Source: Exiguobacterium sp. s193
GTDB taxonomy: Bacteria; Bacillota; Bacilli; Exiguobacteriales; Exiguobacteriaceae
Direction of reading: 5' to 3'
DNA: 55,446 nucleotides
NCBI RefSeq assembly: GCF_018618755.1
Contig: NZ_JACSMR010000015.1
Span: forward strand, 1 to 55,446
Shown here: positions 48,346 through 55,446 of the stretch, piece after piece
How positions within the stretch are numbered: the first letter of the stretch is position 1
How the letters are laid out: each line of letters starts with the position of its first letter
The notes under the pieces: generated by a model
Seen by the model: only the letters and a program-made list of their open reading frames with translations
Told to the model about the DNA's origin: nothing
The model's database searches: none
Made by a program: the position numbers and the translations under genes

Positions 48346-48546
48346 TTGGAACAACTCATCATTCTTATTGGTTCATTTTTAATTGCGGGTGGGATGCTCT
48401 TTACAATCATCCGGGCCGGGTCAATCGCTTACCGCCGGCAACAAATCTCAAAAGGACTGTTCGTGTTCGCGACCGTCTCGTCGTCGATCGGGGCGGTCTT
48501 GCTCGCCGGCCTGTTGCCGTTGTTATTTAGTGTTTGGTTCGAGTGA
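48346..48546 (+). CDS. Small two-helix membrane protein (66 residues)
   Basis: TTG 48346 after GTGGAGGTAATATC. Two helices at residues ~4-25 and ~42-64; the loop is basic (AYRRQQISKG). It is the second gene of a two-gene unit ending at a strong terminator. Function unknown. Confidence 0.6.
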   Translation: MEQLIILIGSFLIAGGMLFTIIRAGSIAYRRQQISKGLFVFATVSSSIGAVLLAGLLPLLFSVWFE

Positions 48547-48555
48547 AGGCTGACA

Positions 48556-48606
48556 ACACGTGTGTCACTGATTTTTTTAATCAGCTGACGCACGTTTTTT
48601 TTATTT
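48556..48606 (+). terminator. Terminator of the two small membrane genes
   Basis: ACGTGTGTCACTGA pairs with TCAGCTGACGCACGT across a T-rich loop; T8 follows. Confidence 0.8.
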
Positions 48607-48649
48607 TTTTCGAACAATTGTCGAAACGGTCCTGTTAATTCTTAAGAGA

Positions 48650-48667
48650 AAGGAGGAGGACCTCCTT
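48650..48667 (+). promoter_or_regulatory. Shine-Dalgarno-like hairpin ahead of the phage cassette
   Basis: AAGGAGG-AGGA-CCTCCTT forms a 7-base stem with a 4-base loop 25 bases before the ATG. A second, free AAAGGAGGA site follows at 48677. The hairpin could compete with the real site and reduce ribosome loading, or could be leftover leader sequence. Confidence 0.45.
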
Positions 48668-48691
48668 AATCCATTAAAGGAGGAACGAACG

Positions 48692-49504
48692 ATGCACCCT
48701 TATCTACAAGTCGAGCACCACGTTTTACGCGACGGACAACGTTTTTCATCCGTCCATGAAAAAATGATTTATTTACTGTTAGCGAGCTATGCTGGGGCGT
48801 CCGGCAGTGCTTTCCCGTCGCACCAGACAATCGCTGACGCCGTCCCGTGCGGCAAGACGACCGTCAAAACGTGTCTCGCGTCTCTCCTTGAAAAAGGATG
48901 GATTGAAAAGGAGGAACGTTTTAACCGACACGGCGGACAAACGTCAAATGTCTACCGCGTCCGACCGGTGACGGACGCAGTACGACTGCCGGGGGATCAC
49001 GAGCCGACTGCCGGGGTGGCGCGAGCCGACGACGAAGAACCTGTCTTGAAGAAACAATCTTTAAAAAAAGAATCATCCCCAACGACGTCATCCATCTGTG
49101 CGTTGTTCGAAGCGGAAATTGGCCGCACTTCCCCTTGGATCAAACAGCAACTGGTACAAGCCATGACAAAGACGAGCCATGACGTCATCGTCCATGCAAT
49201 CGAGCAAGCGGCAGCGGCGAACGTCCGCAAGTGGCAATATGTCAAAGCCGTCATCGATCAGTTACATGCACGTCAACTTACGTCAGGCGAACAAATTAAG
49301 CGTCATGAATCCAAACGGGCGGAACGACCGCTACGGACGAAACAGACAAAACAGATGAAACACCGCTCAGCAGCTGTTTTACCGGCTTGGGTCGAGACGG
49401 AGCGGACAGAACAACGGCTGTTCGAACAAAAGCGACGAGCGGCACTACAAGCATCAATTCCGAGTGAAGCCGAACTGACCGATTTGCTCGCCCAGTTGAT
49501 TTAA
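48692..49504 (+). CDS. Phage-type replication protein (HTH_36 + DnaD-like)
   Basis: AAAGGAGGAACGAAC-ATG; 270 residues. Residues ~25-80 are a winged HTH (LLASYAGASGSAFPSHQTIA, then CGKTTVKTCLASLLEKGWIE). Residues ~130-200 look like a DnaD-like helical domain (FEAEIGRTSPWIKQQLVQAM ... ANVRKWQYVKAVIDQL). This layout is typical of phage replisome-organiser proteins. The basic, low-complexity tail (KRAERPLRTKQTKQMKHR) may bind DNA. It starts a three-gene, phage-derived set. Confidence 0.75.
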   Translation: MHPYLQVEHHVLRDGQRFSSVHEKMIYLLLASYAGASGSAFPSHQTIADAVPCGKTTVKTCLASLLEKGWIEKEERFNRHGGQTSNVYRVRPVTDAVRLPGDHEPTAGVARADDEEPVLKKQSLKKESSPTTSSICALFEAEIGRTSPWIKQQLVQAMTKTSHDVIVHAIEQAAAANVRKWQYVKAVIDQLHARQLTSGEQIKRHESKRAERPLRTKQTKQMKHRSAAVLPAWVETERTEQRLFEQKRRAALQASIPSEAELTDLLAQLI

Positions 49505-49521
49505 AAAAGGAGGATAGACAG

Positions 49522-50184
49522 ATGACTATCAATACAACATGGTTACTCGAACGCGCCGATCGGAAATTATCCGTCAAAGGAATGGACGCGGATGTTGTCA
49601 CGATCACGCGGAGCGTCATCAAAGAACTCGCACCGCAGCAGATTTACGTTGGTGTCGCGCAAAGTTACCGGACAAAACAAGAACAAGATGCCCTATATGC
49701 GTCAGGACGGACAGTCCCCGGGAAAATCGTCACCTACGCGCGCGGGGGACAGTCGAATCATAACTTCGGTGTCGCCGTCGATCTCTTTTGTTACTCTTCT
49801 GACGGAACACGGGCTGAATTTTTAGCACCCCCCGACAAACGGCTGTCACGGATTGTCGCGGCGATGAAACAGCGACAAATGGAATGGGGCGGGGACTGGA
49901 CACGGTTTCCGGATTATCCGCACTTTCAACTGTTCGACGCCGTCAACGGAAAAAAGAAGCCACTCCTTGCCCCACTCTATCTAGGACGTGCTCTAGCGAA
50001 AGGGAGTCAGGACAAGGAGACGATTCGTTTGATTCAAAAGAAGTTGCGGCTTCCGGCGAGTGGACGGTTTGATGACGTTTTGACGCGTGCCGTCAAAGAC
50101 TTTCAGCGACAGGTGAAAATCACAGTCGACGGAATCGTCGGTCCTTTGACATGGCGACACTTGTTTCAGGGGGGACGCAGATGA
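49522..50184 (+). CDS. Phage-type endolysin: M15 L,D-peptidase + peptidoglycan-binding domain
   Basis: AAAAAAGGAGGATAGACAG-ATG; 220 residues. Residues ~1-145 resemble CwlK/VanY-type L-alanyl-D-glutamate endopeptidases: SYRTKQEQDALYASGR, a SNHNFGVAVDLF zinc-binding motif (SxHxxGxAxD), and WGGDWTRFPDYPHFQL with the later zinc histidine. Residues ~155-218 form a PG_binding_1 repeat (IQKKLRLPASGRFDD ... VDGIVGPLTW). It has no signal peptide, so it needs the holin encoded next to it. Its stop overlaps the holin start. Confidence 0.88.
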   Translation: MTINTTWLLERADRKLSVKGMDADVVTITRSVIKELAPQQIYVGVAQSYRTKQEQDALYASGRTVPGKIVTYARGGQSNHNFGVAVDLFCYSSDGTRAEFLAPPDKRLSRIVAAMKQRQMEWGGDWTRFPDYPHFQLFDAVNGKKKPLLAPLYLGRALAKGSQDKETIRLIQKKLRLPASGRFDDVLTRAVKDFQRQVKITVDGIVGPLTWRHLFQGGRR

Positions 50185-50417
50185 CGGACCGACATGTAGC
50201 AGCCCTACGGCTGATCGCCCCTCTCTATTCGATTGTCAATTTAACGCTTCTTGCGAGCGGGTATGACCCGTTACCATTCGATACGACGGCCGTCGATCTC
50301 GCAGTCACGACAGTGGTAGGAGTAACTGGGACGCTTATCGCCTGGTGGAAAAATAACAATCTGACGCCTGCCGCCATAGAAGCGCAAGTCTTATTGCGGG
50401 AACTGAAACGACAATGA
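50181..50417 (+). CDS. SPP1-type phage holin
   Basis: ATG 50181 overlaps the endolysin stop (ATGA), GGGGGG upstream; 78 residues with helices at ~10-30 and ~40-58. The segment WWKNNNLTPAAIEAQVLLREL after the second helix is typical of SPP1 holins (WWKNN.T.AA..A...L). It would form the membrane hole that releases the endolysin. The order endolysin-holin is reversed from many Bacillus phages but is known. Confidence 0.85.
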   Translation: MTDRHVAALRLIAPLYSIVNLTLLASGYDPLPFDTTAVDLAVTTVVGVTGTLIAWWKNNNLTPAAIEAQVLLRELKRQ

Positions 50418-50546
50418 ACGGTAGATTGAATGTGCTAGTTTCTGATTTTCGGCTAATACTTTGAAGTCGAGATGCCGATAAAGAGATGATGGATTGAATC
50501 GGTCTTGTGTGAGCAAGAGCGTTTAAAGAAAGAGGTCTGACTGGAC

Positions 50547-51689
50547 GTGAAATTTTCCGCATTGCAGTGGTTTTTAATGGCAGCTTTATTTTCATTACTG
50601 TTTACAAGTATCTGGAGTTACAATGCATTTTCCAATATTGAACGGGAAAACGAACGAATTCTCGCTGAAGCAATCCCGATTTCCAACACGGCATCCCAAT
50701 TGTTTCCGTTATTGCTCGACCAGGAATTGACGGTCCGAAGTTATTACCTCGAACGCCGCGAGCAAGATTTTGAACGGTTTGAAATGACGAACGTAACTTT
50801 ACAGGCGTCACTGAAGGCGTTAGAACAATTAGATGACCGGGACCCGGAGATGCGACGGATTTTACAAGACGAGGCAATGCCGATCCTTCAGAACACCGAC
50901 GTGTTTTATCAACAACAGCTCAAACGCATTCAAGCGGGGAATATCATCGCGGCCCAGGAAAACCGTTATGACGGAATGGCATACATCAATCAATTTCGAC
51001 CGGTTGATGTCAAAATTCGGATGGAAATCGAACAGATTATCATGGAAGCGACGAACCGATCCAAAGCGGCATCGTCGTCGGCGAAGTGGGTTATCGTCAT
51101 CGTCGTCAGCATCGCCGTCTTGATTTTGTTTGCGTTCTTGCAGACATTCCGCCTCGAACGAAGTAAGCGGGCCTTAATCCGGCGGTCGCTCCATGACAGC
51201 CTGACCGGCATCCCGAACCGCCGGGCGTTCGATGAGCACCTCGAGCGTGTCTTTGAAACAGGGCGGATGTCGTCGACGTCCGTGACTCTGATTTTACTTG
51301 ATGTCGATGCGTTTAAACTGTATAACGATACGTATGGTCACTTAAAAGGAGATGCCTGTCTTAAACAAGTCGCTGGTGTCTTGAAAAAACAAGCAGGACC
51401 GTTTGGTCACGTCGCGCGGTACGGCGGCGAAGAATTTGCCGTCATCCTAGCGGAACCGTCAGTTGACGGGGAAATCATCGCCGAGCGCATCCGGATGGGC
51501 ATCTTAGAGTTAAACCTGCCACATGAGCGTTATGCGCCACTATGCCAAGTCAGCGTCAGTTTAGGGATGGCGACTGTTCAGCCGGATGATGCGATAACAG
51601 AGATTCACTTGATTGATCGTGCCGACATGGCACTGTATGCCGCAAAAGAAGCGGGAAAAAATCAACTTGTCCGACATGATGCGAGTTGA
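50547..51689 (+). CDS. Membrane diguanylate cyclase with extracytoplasmic four-helix sensor
   Basis: GTG 50547, AAGAGG about 13 bases upstream; 380 residues. Two membrane helices (~8-26 and ~175-195) bracket a ~150-residue helical sensor region (4HB/CHASE3-like). The GGDEF domain follows (DSLTGIPNRRAFDEHL, LLDVDAFKLYNDTYGHLKGD, ARYGGEEFAVIL). The active loop is GGEEF. The five-residue-upstream position has GPFG, not RxxD, so there is no inhibitory site and product feedback is not expected, unlike the cyclase at 46521. Confidence 0.88.
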   Translation: MKFSALQWFLMAALFSLLFTSIWSYNAFSNIERENERILAEAIPISNTASQLFPLLLDQELTVRSYYLERREQDFERFEMTNVTLQASLKALEQLDDRDPEMRRILQDEAMPILQNTDVFYQQQLKRIQAGNIIAAQENRYDGMAYINQFRPVDVKIRMEIEQIIMEATNRSKAASSSAKWVIVIVVSIAVLILFAFLQTFRLERSKRALIRRSLHDSLTGIPNRRAFDEHLERVFETGRMSSTSVTLILLDVDAFKLYNDTYGHLKGDACLKQVAGVLKKQAGPFGHVARYGGEEFAVILAEPSVDGEIIAERIRMGILELNLPHERYAPLCQVSVSLGMATVQPDDAITEIHLIDRADMALYAAKEAGKNQLVRHDAS

Positions 51690-51699
51690 ACGATGGACA

Positions 51700-51746
51700 C
51701 AAAAAAGCATCCACCACCGAATAAATCGGGAGCGGATGCTTTTTTC
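51700..51746. terminator. Bidirectional terminator
   Basis: AAAAAAGCATCC pairs with GGATGCTTTTTT; inner CC/GG pairs. Between the GGDEF gene and the convergent 98-residue gene. Confidence 0.85.
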
Positions 51747-51752
51747 TCATGT

Positions 51753-52049
51753 TCATTGCAAAATCACACAATAGGAATGGTCCGAAATCAATGGAGCAGA
51801 GATCACGAACACGACGTTGATCGGTGTTCCATCAAGCTTCGCATCGAGTTGATGGAGCTGCGAGCGGATTTTACGACTTAAGCCATAACGGATTTCCGTA
51901 CTGAGTTCATCCATGTCTGCATCATGTACGTGCAATAGGAGTTGGAATGGTTCGAGCGAGAAAATAGAAAAGTCACAGTCGATTCGGGGATCCTCAAATT
52001 GCTCATTCAATCCGTTTTTAATAAAATATGCCTCTTGGGCTGAAATCAT
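51753..52049 (-). CDS. Unrecognised 98-residue protein
   Basis: Minus strand, GAGGTGAAACGGG before the ATG. MISAQEAYFIKNGLNEQFED, a 'FSIFSLEPFQLLLHVHDADM' stretch and an end in VVFVISAPLISDHSYC. Soluble alpha/beta. No family recognised. Confidence 0.55.
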   Translation of the reverse strand: MISAQEAYFIKNGLNEQFEDPRIDCDFSIFSLEPFQLLLHVHDADMDELSTEIRYGLSRKIRSQLHQLDAKLDGTPINVVFVISAPLISDHSYCVILQ

Positions 52050-52161
52050 CCCGTTTCACCTCGCTCTCTTGCAAAAACCGTTTAAAATTAGGAAAAATAT
52101 CAGTTTGCTTTATATAGTAGGTATTACCCATTTTTAAATGAAAATATCAGTTTAGGAATAG

Positions 52162-52199
52162 AAAAAAGACAGCTCGCTGATTTTTTGCCGGGCTGTCTT
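52162..52199 (-). terminator. Terminator of the DUF4129-like gene
   Basis: On the minus strand AAGACAGC/GCTGTCTT stem followed by T6. Confidence 0.7.
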
Positions 52200-52207
52200 G
52201 TCTAAAA

Positions 52208-52885
52208 TTAATGCAAGCGCTTCCGTAAAAAGTCGTCAGTCGCTTGTTTAAAGAATGTAAACTGGTGTACTTTCAAAACATACGTATCGCCGTACCGGAC
52301 TTCGAAGTAACTCGGATCGACCGGAGACGGGAATTTGATGCGTTTGAACCATTCTGTAATCGTTTCGTGGTGAAGGCGTTGCAGTGGTTTTGGGAGGCGA
52401 CGATTAAAGAGTTGAATGTGTTCCCGGATGCGTTCGGATGGGACTTCAGGGCTTGACTGAATGATGACTTGGACGCGGGATTCCTCTTCGAAGCCGGCAA
52501 GTTGGAAACGATTCGGCCGGTAAATCGTCAGGTAATAATAAAAAAAGCTGAGCGTCGCGAAGGTCAGAACGATTAAGATAAAGAGATAGGGTGGTGCAAC
52601 GATCGGAGAATCGAAGCTCGTCCGGAACAGCGGTTGCTTCGGTGTAAGCGGCTCGACGTCGACGATTGTGCCACCGTCACCGGTAGACATCGAATCTCCG
52701 TTTGAGGCAATCGGTTCTTCACTTGAAGGACCGCATCGTATGAAACAGGTGGAATCGGTTTTTGTATGTAAAAGAGACAGCGTCGAAGAAAATAAGGAAG
52801 GGAGAACGGACTGCGCGACCAGCAACAGGCAGCAGGTCAAAGATAGGGCTAAACAGATTTTTAGACGAAGTGACGTGTGCATCAA
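52208..52885 (-). CDS. DUF4129-like membrane protein
   Basis: Minus strand, 225 residues. It has an N-terminal helix (~10-30) that may be a signal anchor, an extracytoplasmic stretch with two cysteines in a CFIRCGPSSEE segment, a second helix (~98-120), and a cytoplasmic domain. The end (EHIQLFNRRLPKPLQRLHHE ... YFEVRYGD...) resembles the DUF4129 helical domain found at the C-terminus of transglutaminase-like proteins. No transglutaminase part is present. Function unknown. Confidence 0.55.
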   Translation of the reverse strand: MMHTSLRLKICLALSLTCCLLLVAQSVLPSLFSSTLSLLHTKTDSTCFIRCGPSSEEPIASNGDSMSTGDGGTIVDVEPLTPKQPLFRTSFDSPIVAPPYLFILIVLTFATLSFFYYYLTIYRPNRFQLAGFEEESRVQVIIQSSPEVPSERIREHIQLFNRRLPKPLQRLHHETITEWFKRIKFPSPVDPSYFEVRYGDTYVLKVHQFTFFKQATDDFLRKRLH

Positions 52886-53003
52886 CCTACTCCTCTCTGA
52901 ACATAAGCATCGTTAAGCTGAGTATAGCAAATGAAGCGAGTACTGTTAGTCATTTTTTCAAAATATAGTCATTATTTACAAAAATAATAGGGGGTTTTCA
53001 GTC

Positions 53004-54077
53004 ATGGAAGAATTACGTAGAAGTTTTCAAGCAGCACGGCATCAAGTCAGTGGACACGGCAAGCGGAACGTCGGTGTCTTAAAAGACGTCTTGCTAAATG
53101 TCGCCGACGATACGAGCAGTGACATTTACGGGAACGGGGCAGTCATCAACGACTTCGAACAAAAAATCGCGGCATTGCTCGGACATGAATCGGCCGTCTT
53201 TTTCCCGAGCGGTACGATGGCGCAGCAAATCGCGTTACGGATTTGGTCCGATGACCGGGACAACCGGCACGTCGCCTACCATCCGCTCTGTCACTTAGAG
53301 CTGCATGAACAGGATGGCTTACGGCAGCTTCATCCGATTGAACCGGTCCTCGTCGGGCGACCGGACGAGATGATGACGCTTGAAGAGATTAAAGCCTTGC
53401 CGGAAATCGCCTGTCTTTTACTTGAACTACCGAACCGGGAACTCGGCGGTGTCGCACCAACATTCAGTGAGCTAGAAACGATTGTCGCTTACTGCCGGGA
53501 GCGGGGAATCCGCCTTCATCTCGATGGTGCCCGCCTACTGGAACTGTTGCCGTATTATGACAAAACGGCAAGCGACGTCGCAAGTTTGTTCGACAGCGTC
53601 TATCTCTCGTTTTATAAAGGAATCGGCGGGATTGCCGGTGCAATTCTTGCCGGTCCAAAATCGTTTACGACAGAAGCACGGATTTGGAAACGACGTTATG
53701 GGGGCGACTTGATCAGCCTCTACCCTTATGTCATTTCGTCCGACTATTATTATGAGCAACGCAAGGACCGGATGGGGCACTATTATGAGCAAGCAAAACA
53801 CGTCGCCGAGCAGTTGAATGCGATCGATAACATTTTCACGACACCACGCATTCCGGTCTCGAACATGTTCCACCTCCACTTTAATGGTGAGGTGGCAGAT
53901 GTCGCCGCACGATTGACGCGCATCCAGGATGAACTTGGACTTGGCATCGTCGGATACCTCGTCGAACACGACGGATACTGTTCGACGGAAATCAGTTTCG
54001 GTGACGCCTTCGACGCCGTCTCAAACGAGGCGTTCGAACAGTTGATCACCCGCTTGACGGCAGATTTTTCAGCTTAA
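53004..54077 (+). CDS. Low-specificity L-threonine aldolase (PLP)
   Basis: GGGGGTTTTCAGTC-ATG; 357 residues, normal length. Fold type I PLP enzyme with SSDIYGNGAVINDFEQKIAA, FFPSGTMAQQIALR, LHLDGARLLE (Asp contacting the PLP ring) and SFYKGIGGIAGAIL with the PLP-bound lysine. It splits threonine or allo-threonine into glycine and acetaldehyde. Its stop overlaps the stop of the convergent MerR gene by four bases, so no terminator separates them. Confidence 0.9.
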   Translation: MEELRRSFQAARHQVSGHGKRNVGVLKDVLLNVADDTSSDIYGNGAVINDFEQKIAALLGHESAVFFPSGTMAQQIALRIWSDDRDNRHVAYHPLCHLELHEQDGLRQLHPIEPVLVGRPDEMMTLEEIKALPEIACLLLELPNRELGGVAPTFSELETIVAYCRERGIRLHLDGARLLELLPYYDKTASDVASLFDSVYLSFYKGIGGIAGAILAGPKSFTTEARIWKRRYGGDLISLYPYVISSDYYYEQRKDRMGHYYEQAKHVAEQLNAIDNIFTTPRIPVSNMFHLHFNGEVADVAARLTRIQDELGLGIVGYLVEHDGYCSTEISFGDAFDAVSNEAFEQLITRLTADFSA

Positions 54078-54469
54078 CGGGATTGAGAAGGCTGTTTCCC
54101 GGGAATGGACGGATGTAGGCGATGGTAGCTGCTGATTTTTTCGGTGATCATCTGTTCCGTCAGTTGTAATTCGGCAAGCTGTGCCCGGACTAGGGTTTGG
54201 TGCTGTTCGAGCAGGGCGAGCCGATCAAGCGTCGTATCATGATCGTCTGAAGAAGCACGGAACAACGCGACATACTGTCGGATTTGGTCGATCGGCATGT
54301 GTGTTGCCCGCAGGCGGAGGACGAACCGGAGCCAGTCGATGTGCTTGTCATCGTACTGCCGGACGCCGCTTGCCGTCCGGTCCGGAAACAGCAGTCCTTC
54401 CTTTTCGTAATAACGAATCGTGTGGGCACTCGTATCAGTCAATCGACTGACTTCTGAGATGGAATACAT
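54074..54469 (-). CDS. MerR-family transcriptional regulator
   Basis: ATG 54469 on the minus strand after AAAGGTG (alternatives at 54475 and 54478); 131 residues. The MerR HTH is clear: YSISEVSRLTDTSAHTIRYY, EKEGLLFPDRTASGVRQYDD and an RLRATHMPIDQIRQYVALFR helix, followed by a coiled-coil dimer helix. There is no cysteine cluster, so it is not a metal sensor. It is divergent from the SDR gene at 54552, whose promoter has the 19-base spacer typical of MerR control. Confidence 0.88.
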   Translation of the reverse strand: MYSISEVSRLTDTSAHTIRYYEKEGLLFPDRTASGVRQYDDKHIDWLRFVLRLRATHMPIDQIRQYVALFRASSDDHDTTLDRLALLEQHQTLVRAQLAELQLTEQMITEKISSYHRLHPSIPGKQPSQSR

Positions 54470-54487
54470 CAACATCACCTTTTCTGC

Positions 54488-54520
54488 TTGACTTAGAGTT
54501 CACTCGAAGGAGTAGACTCT
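54488..54520 (+). promoter_or_regulatory. MerR-type promoter and operator of the SDR gene
   Basis: TTGACT (54488-54493), a 19-base spacer and TAGACT (54513-54518). The spacer carries an 11-4-11 inverted repeat, AGAGTTCACTC/GAGTAGACTCT (9 of 11 matched). The long spacer needs MerR-type DNA distortion for activation. Confidence 0.8.
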
Positions 54521-54551
54521 CACTATACCAAAACGAAATGGGGAAAAACAG

Positions 54552-55316
54552 ATGAAGTATACAGTCATTACAGGAGCAAGTTCAGGGATTGGGTTTGAAA
54601 CGGCGAAAGTCCTTGCCGCAAAAGGAAAATCGCTTGTCCTCGTCGCCCGACGGAACGATCAGCTCGAAGCATTACGAGACGATTTGCTGAAAACGTTCCC
54701 GGAAATCGACATCATTCTCCATTCAGTCGACTTGACGGAAATGAAAAACGTGCATCAGTTGTATGACGACGTCAAGCACCTTGAAATCGAGACGTGGATC
54801 AACAACGCTGGGTTCGGCGATTTCGATAACGTCAAAGACGTCGAAATCGGAAAAATCGAGAAGATGCTTCGGTTGAACATCGAAGCATTGACGGTTCTGA
54901 CGAGTCTCTACGTCCGCGACCATCATGACGTCGAAGGCACAACCGTCCTCAATGTCTCGTCAGGCGGCGGCTACCGGATCGTTCCGAATGCGGTCACGTA
55001 TTGTGCGACGAAGTTTTACGTCAGTGCCTACACAGAAGGTCTTGCGCAGGAACTTCAACAATCGGGTGCGAAGTTGCGGGCAAAAGTTCTTGCACCGGCA
55101 GCGACGGAAACCGAATTCGCCGATCGCTCACGCGGGGAGGCAGGATTCGACTACAGCAAAAACGTCCCGCAGTATCATACAGCGGCAGAAATGGCGACGT
55201 TCCTCGATCAATTGCTCGAAAGTGACGCAATCGTCGGAATCGTCAATGCGGAAGATTATTCCTTCCAGCTACGCGGACCACTCTTTACGTACGTCGGTGG
55301 TGCGAACTCGAACTAA
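54552..55316 (+). CDS. Short-chain dehydrogenase/reductase (SDR)
   Basis: GGGGAAAAACAG-ATG; 254 residues. Classical SDR: the cofactor motif TGASSGIG at residue 8, WINNAGFG, VSSGGGYRIVP with the catalytic Ser, and YCATKFYV with the catalytic Tyr/Lys. The Arg pair in LVARRN after strand 2 points to NADPH. It reduces an unknown aldehyde or ketone. It is regulated by the divergent MerR and is a likely detoxification gene. Confidence 0.9.
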   Translation: MKYTVITGASSGIGFETAKVLAAKGKSLVLVARRNDQLEALRDDLLKTFPEIDIILHSVDLTEMKNVHQLYDDVKHLEIETWINNAGFGDFDNVKDVEIGKIEKMLRLNIEALTVLTSLYVRDHHDVEGTTVLNVSSGGGYRIVPNAVTYCATKFYVSAYTEGLAQELQQSGAKLRAKVLAPAATETEFADRSRGEAGFDYSKNVPQYHTAAEMATFLDQLLESDAIVGIVNAEDYSFQLRGPLFTYVGGANSN

Positions 55317-55319
55317 TTG

Positions 55320-55446
55320 TGACGAATTGTAATATTAAGTGCAACACCTAGGAGAAAACACAAAAAAACCCATAACGACCTCGTGTAGAATAAAGCTACC
55401 ACACCACATTCAACGGAGGATTCGTTATGAGCTATGTTCATCTTAC
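55320..55446 (+). mobile_element. 5' end of an IS30-like insertion sequence (right contig edge)
   Basis: Inverted copy of bases 1-127. GGAGG lies before the ATG at 55427, which opens MSYVHL. It starts 4 bases after the SDR stop, so the IS has inserted right behind that gene. The remaining IS is not in the window. Confidence 0.65.

Overview
The window looks like a chromosomal contig from a low-to-mid GC Firmicute. Gene content, strong AGGAGG-type ribosome binding sites, TTG/GTG starts and the style of the small membrane proteins point to Exiguobacterium or a close relative; this is inferred from gene style, not from a marker gene. The first 127 bases are the exact reverse complement of the last 127, so the contig ends in two inverted copies of one insertion sequence (IS30-like start).

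Layout. (1) About 0.8-15.8 kb is a dense, mostly rightward accessory island of small genes. It holds immunity-type proteins (SUKH/SMI1-DUF4241, SUKH-DUF2750, DUF2691, DUF2716, DUF2199, DUF5412, ankyrin repeats), several unrecognised ORFs and several broken genes. Five proteins share a short WGR-like N-terminal module joined to different C-terminal parts. No toxin gene is present. An sstT-type Na+/serine-threonine symporter lies inside the island. (2) 15.9-23.3 kb is ordinary core-like content: a secreted coiled-coil protein, TerC, a methyltransferase, an MFS exporter divergent from an HxlR regulator with duplicated operator-like repeats, a LysR regulator and a DJ-1/PfpI protein. (3) 23.6-32.1 kb is a cell-wall recycling locus, nagZ-murQ-murP and then mupG, interrupted by a composite repeat, an AT-rich pair of paralogous genes and two small reverse genes. 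(4) 33.9-40.8 kb is a five-gene Nik/Cnt/Opp-type metal or metallophore ABC importer with a strong promoter overlapped by a Fur box. It is split between binding protein and permeases by a ~414 bp repeat, and is flanked by two paralogous four-helix membrane proteins. (5) 40.9-48.5 kb has tandem MarR regulators, an MFS transporter with a 27-bp tandem duplication, a GNAT, small membrane proteins, a GGDEF protein and two copies of a ~265 bp MITE-like repeat. (6) 48.7-50.4 kb is a phage-derived cassette (DnaD-like protein, M15 endolysin, holin). (7) 50.5-55.3 kb carries a second GGDEF protein, a DUF4129-like protein, a threonine aldolase, and a MerR regulator divergent from a short-chain dehydrogenase through a classic 19-bp-spacer MerR promoter.

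The most distinctive material is the toxin-free immunity/WGR-like island and the modular IS200/IS605-like end repeats at 12.8, 28.1, 34.4 and 36.3 kb. No tRNA, rRNA or CRISPR array was seen. Family names are assigned from remembered motifs, without database searches.
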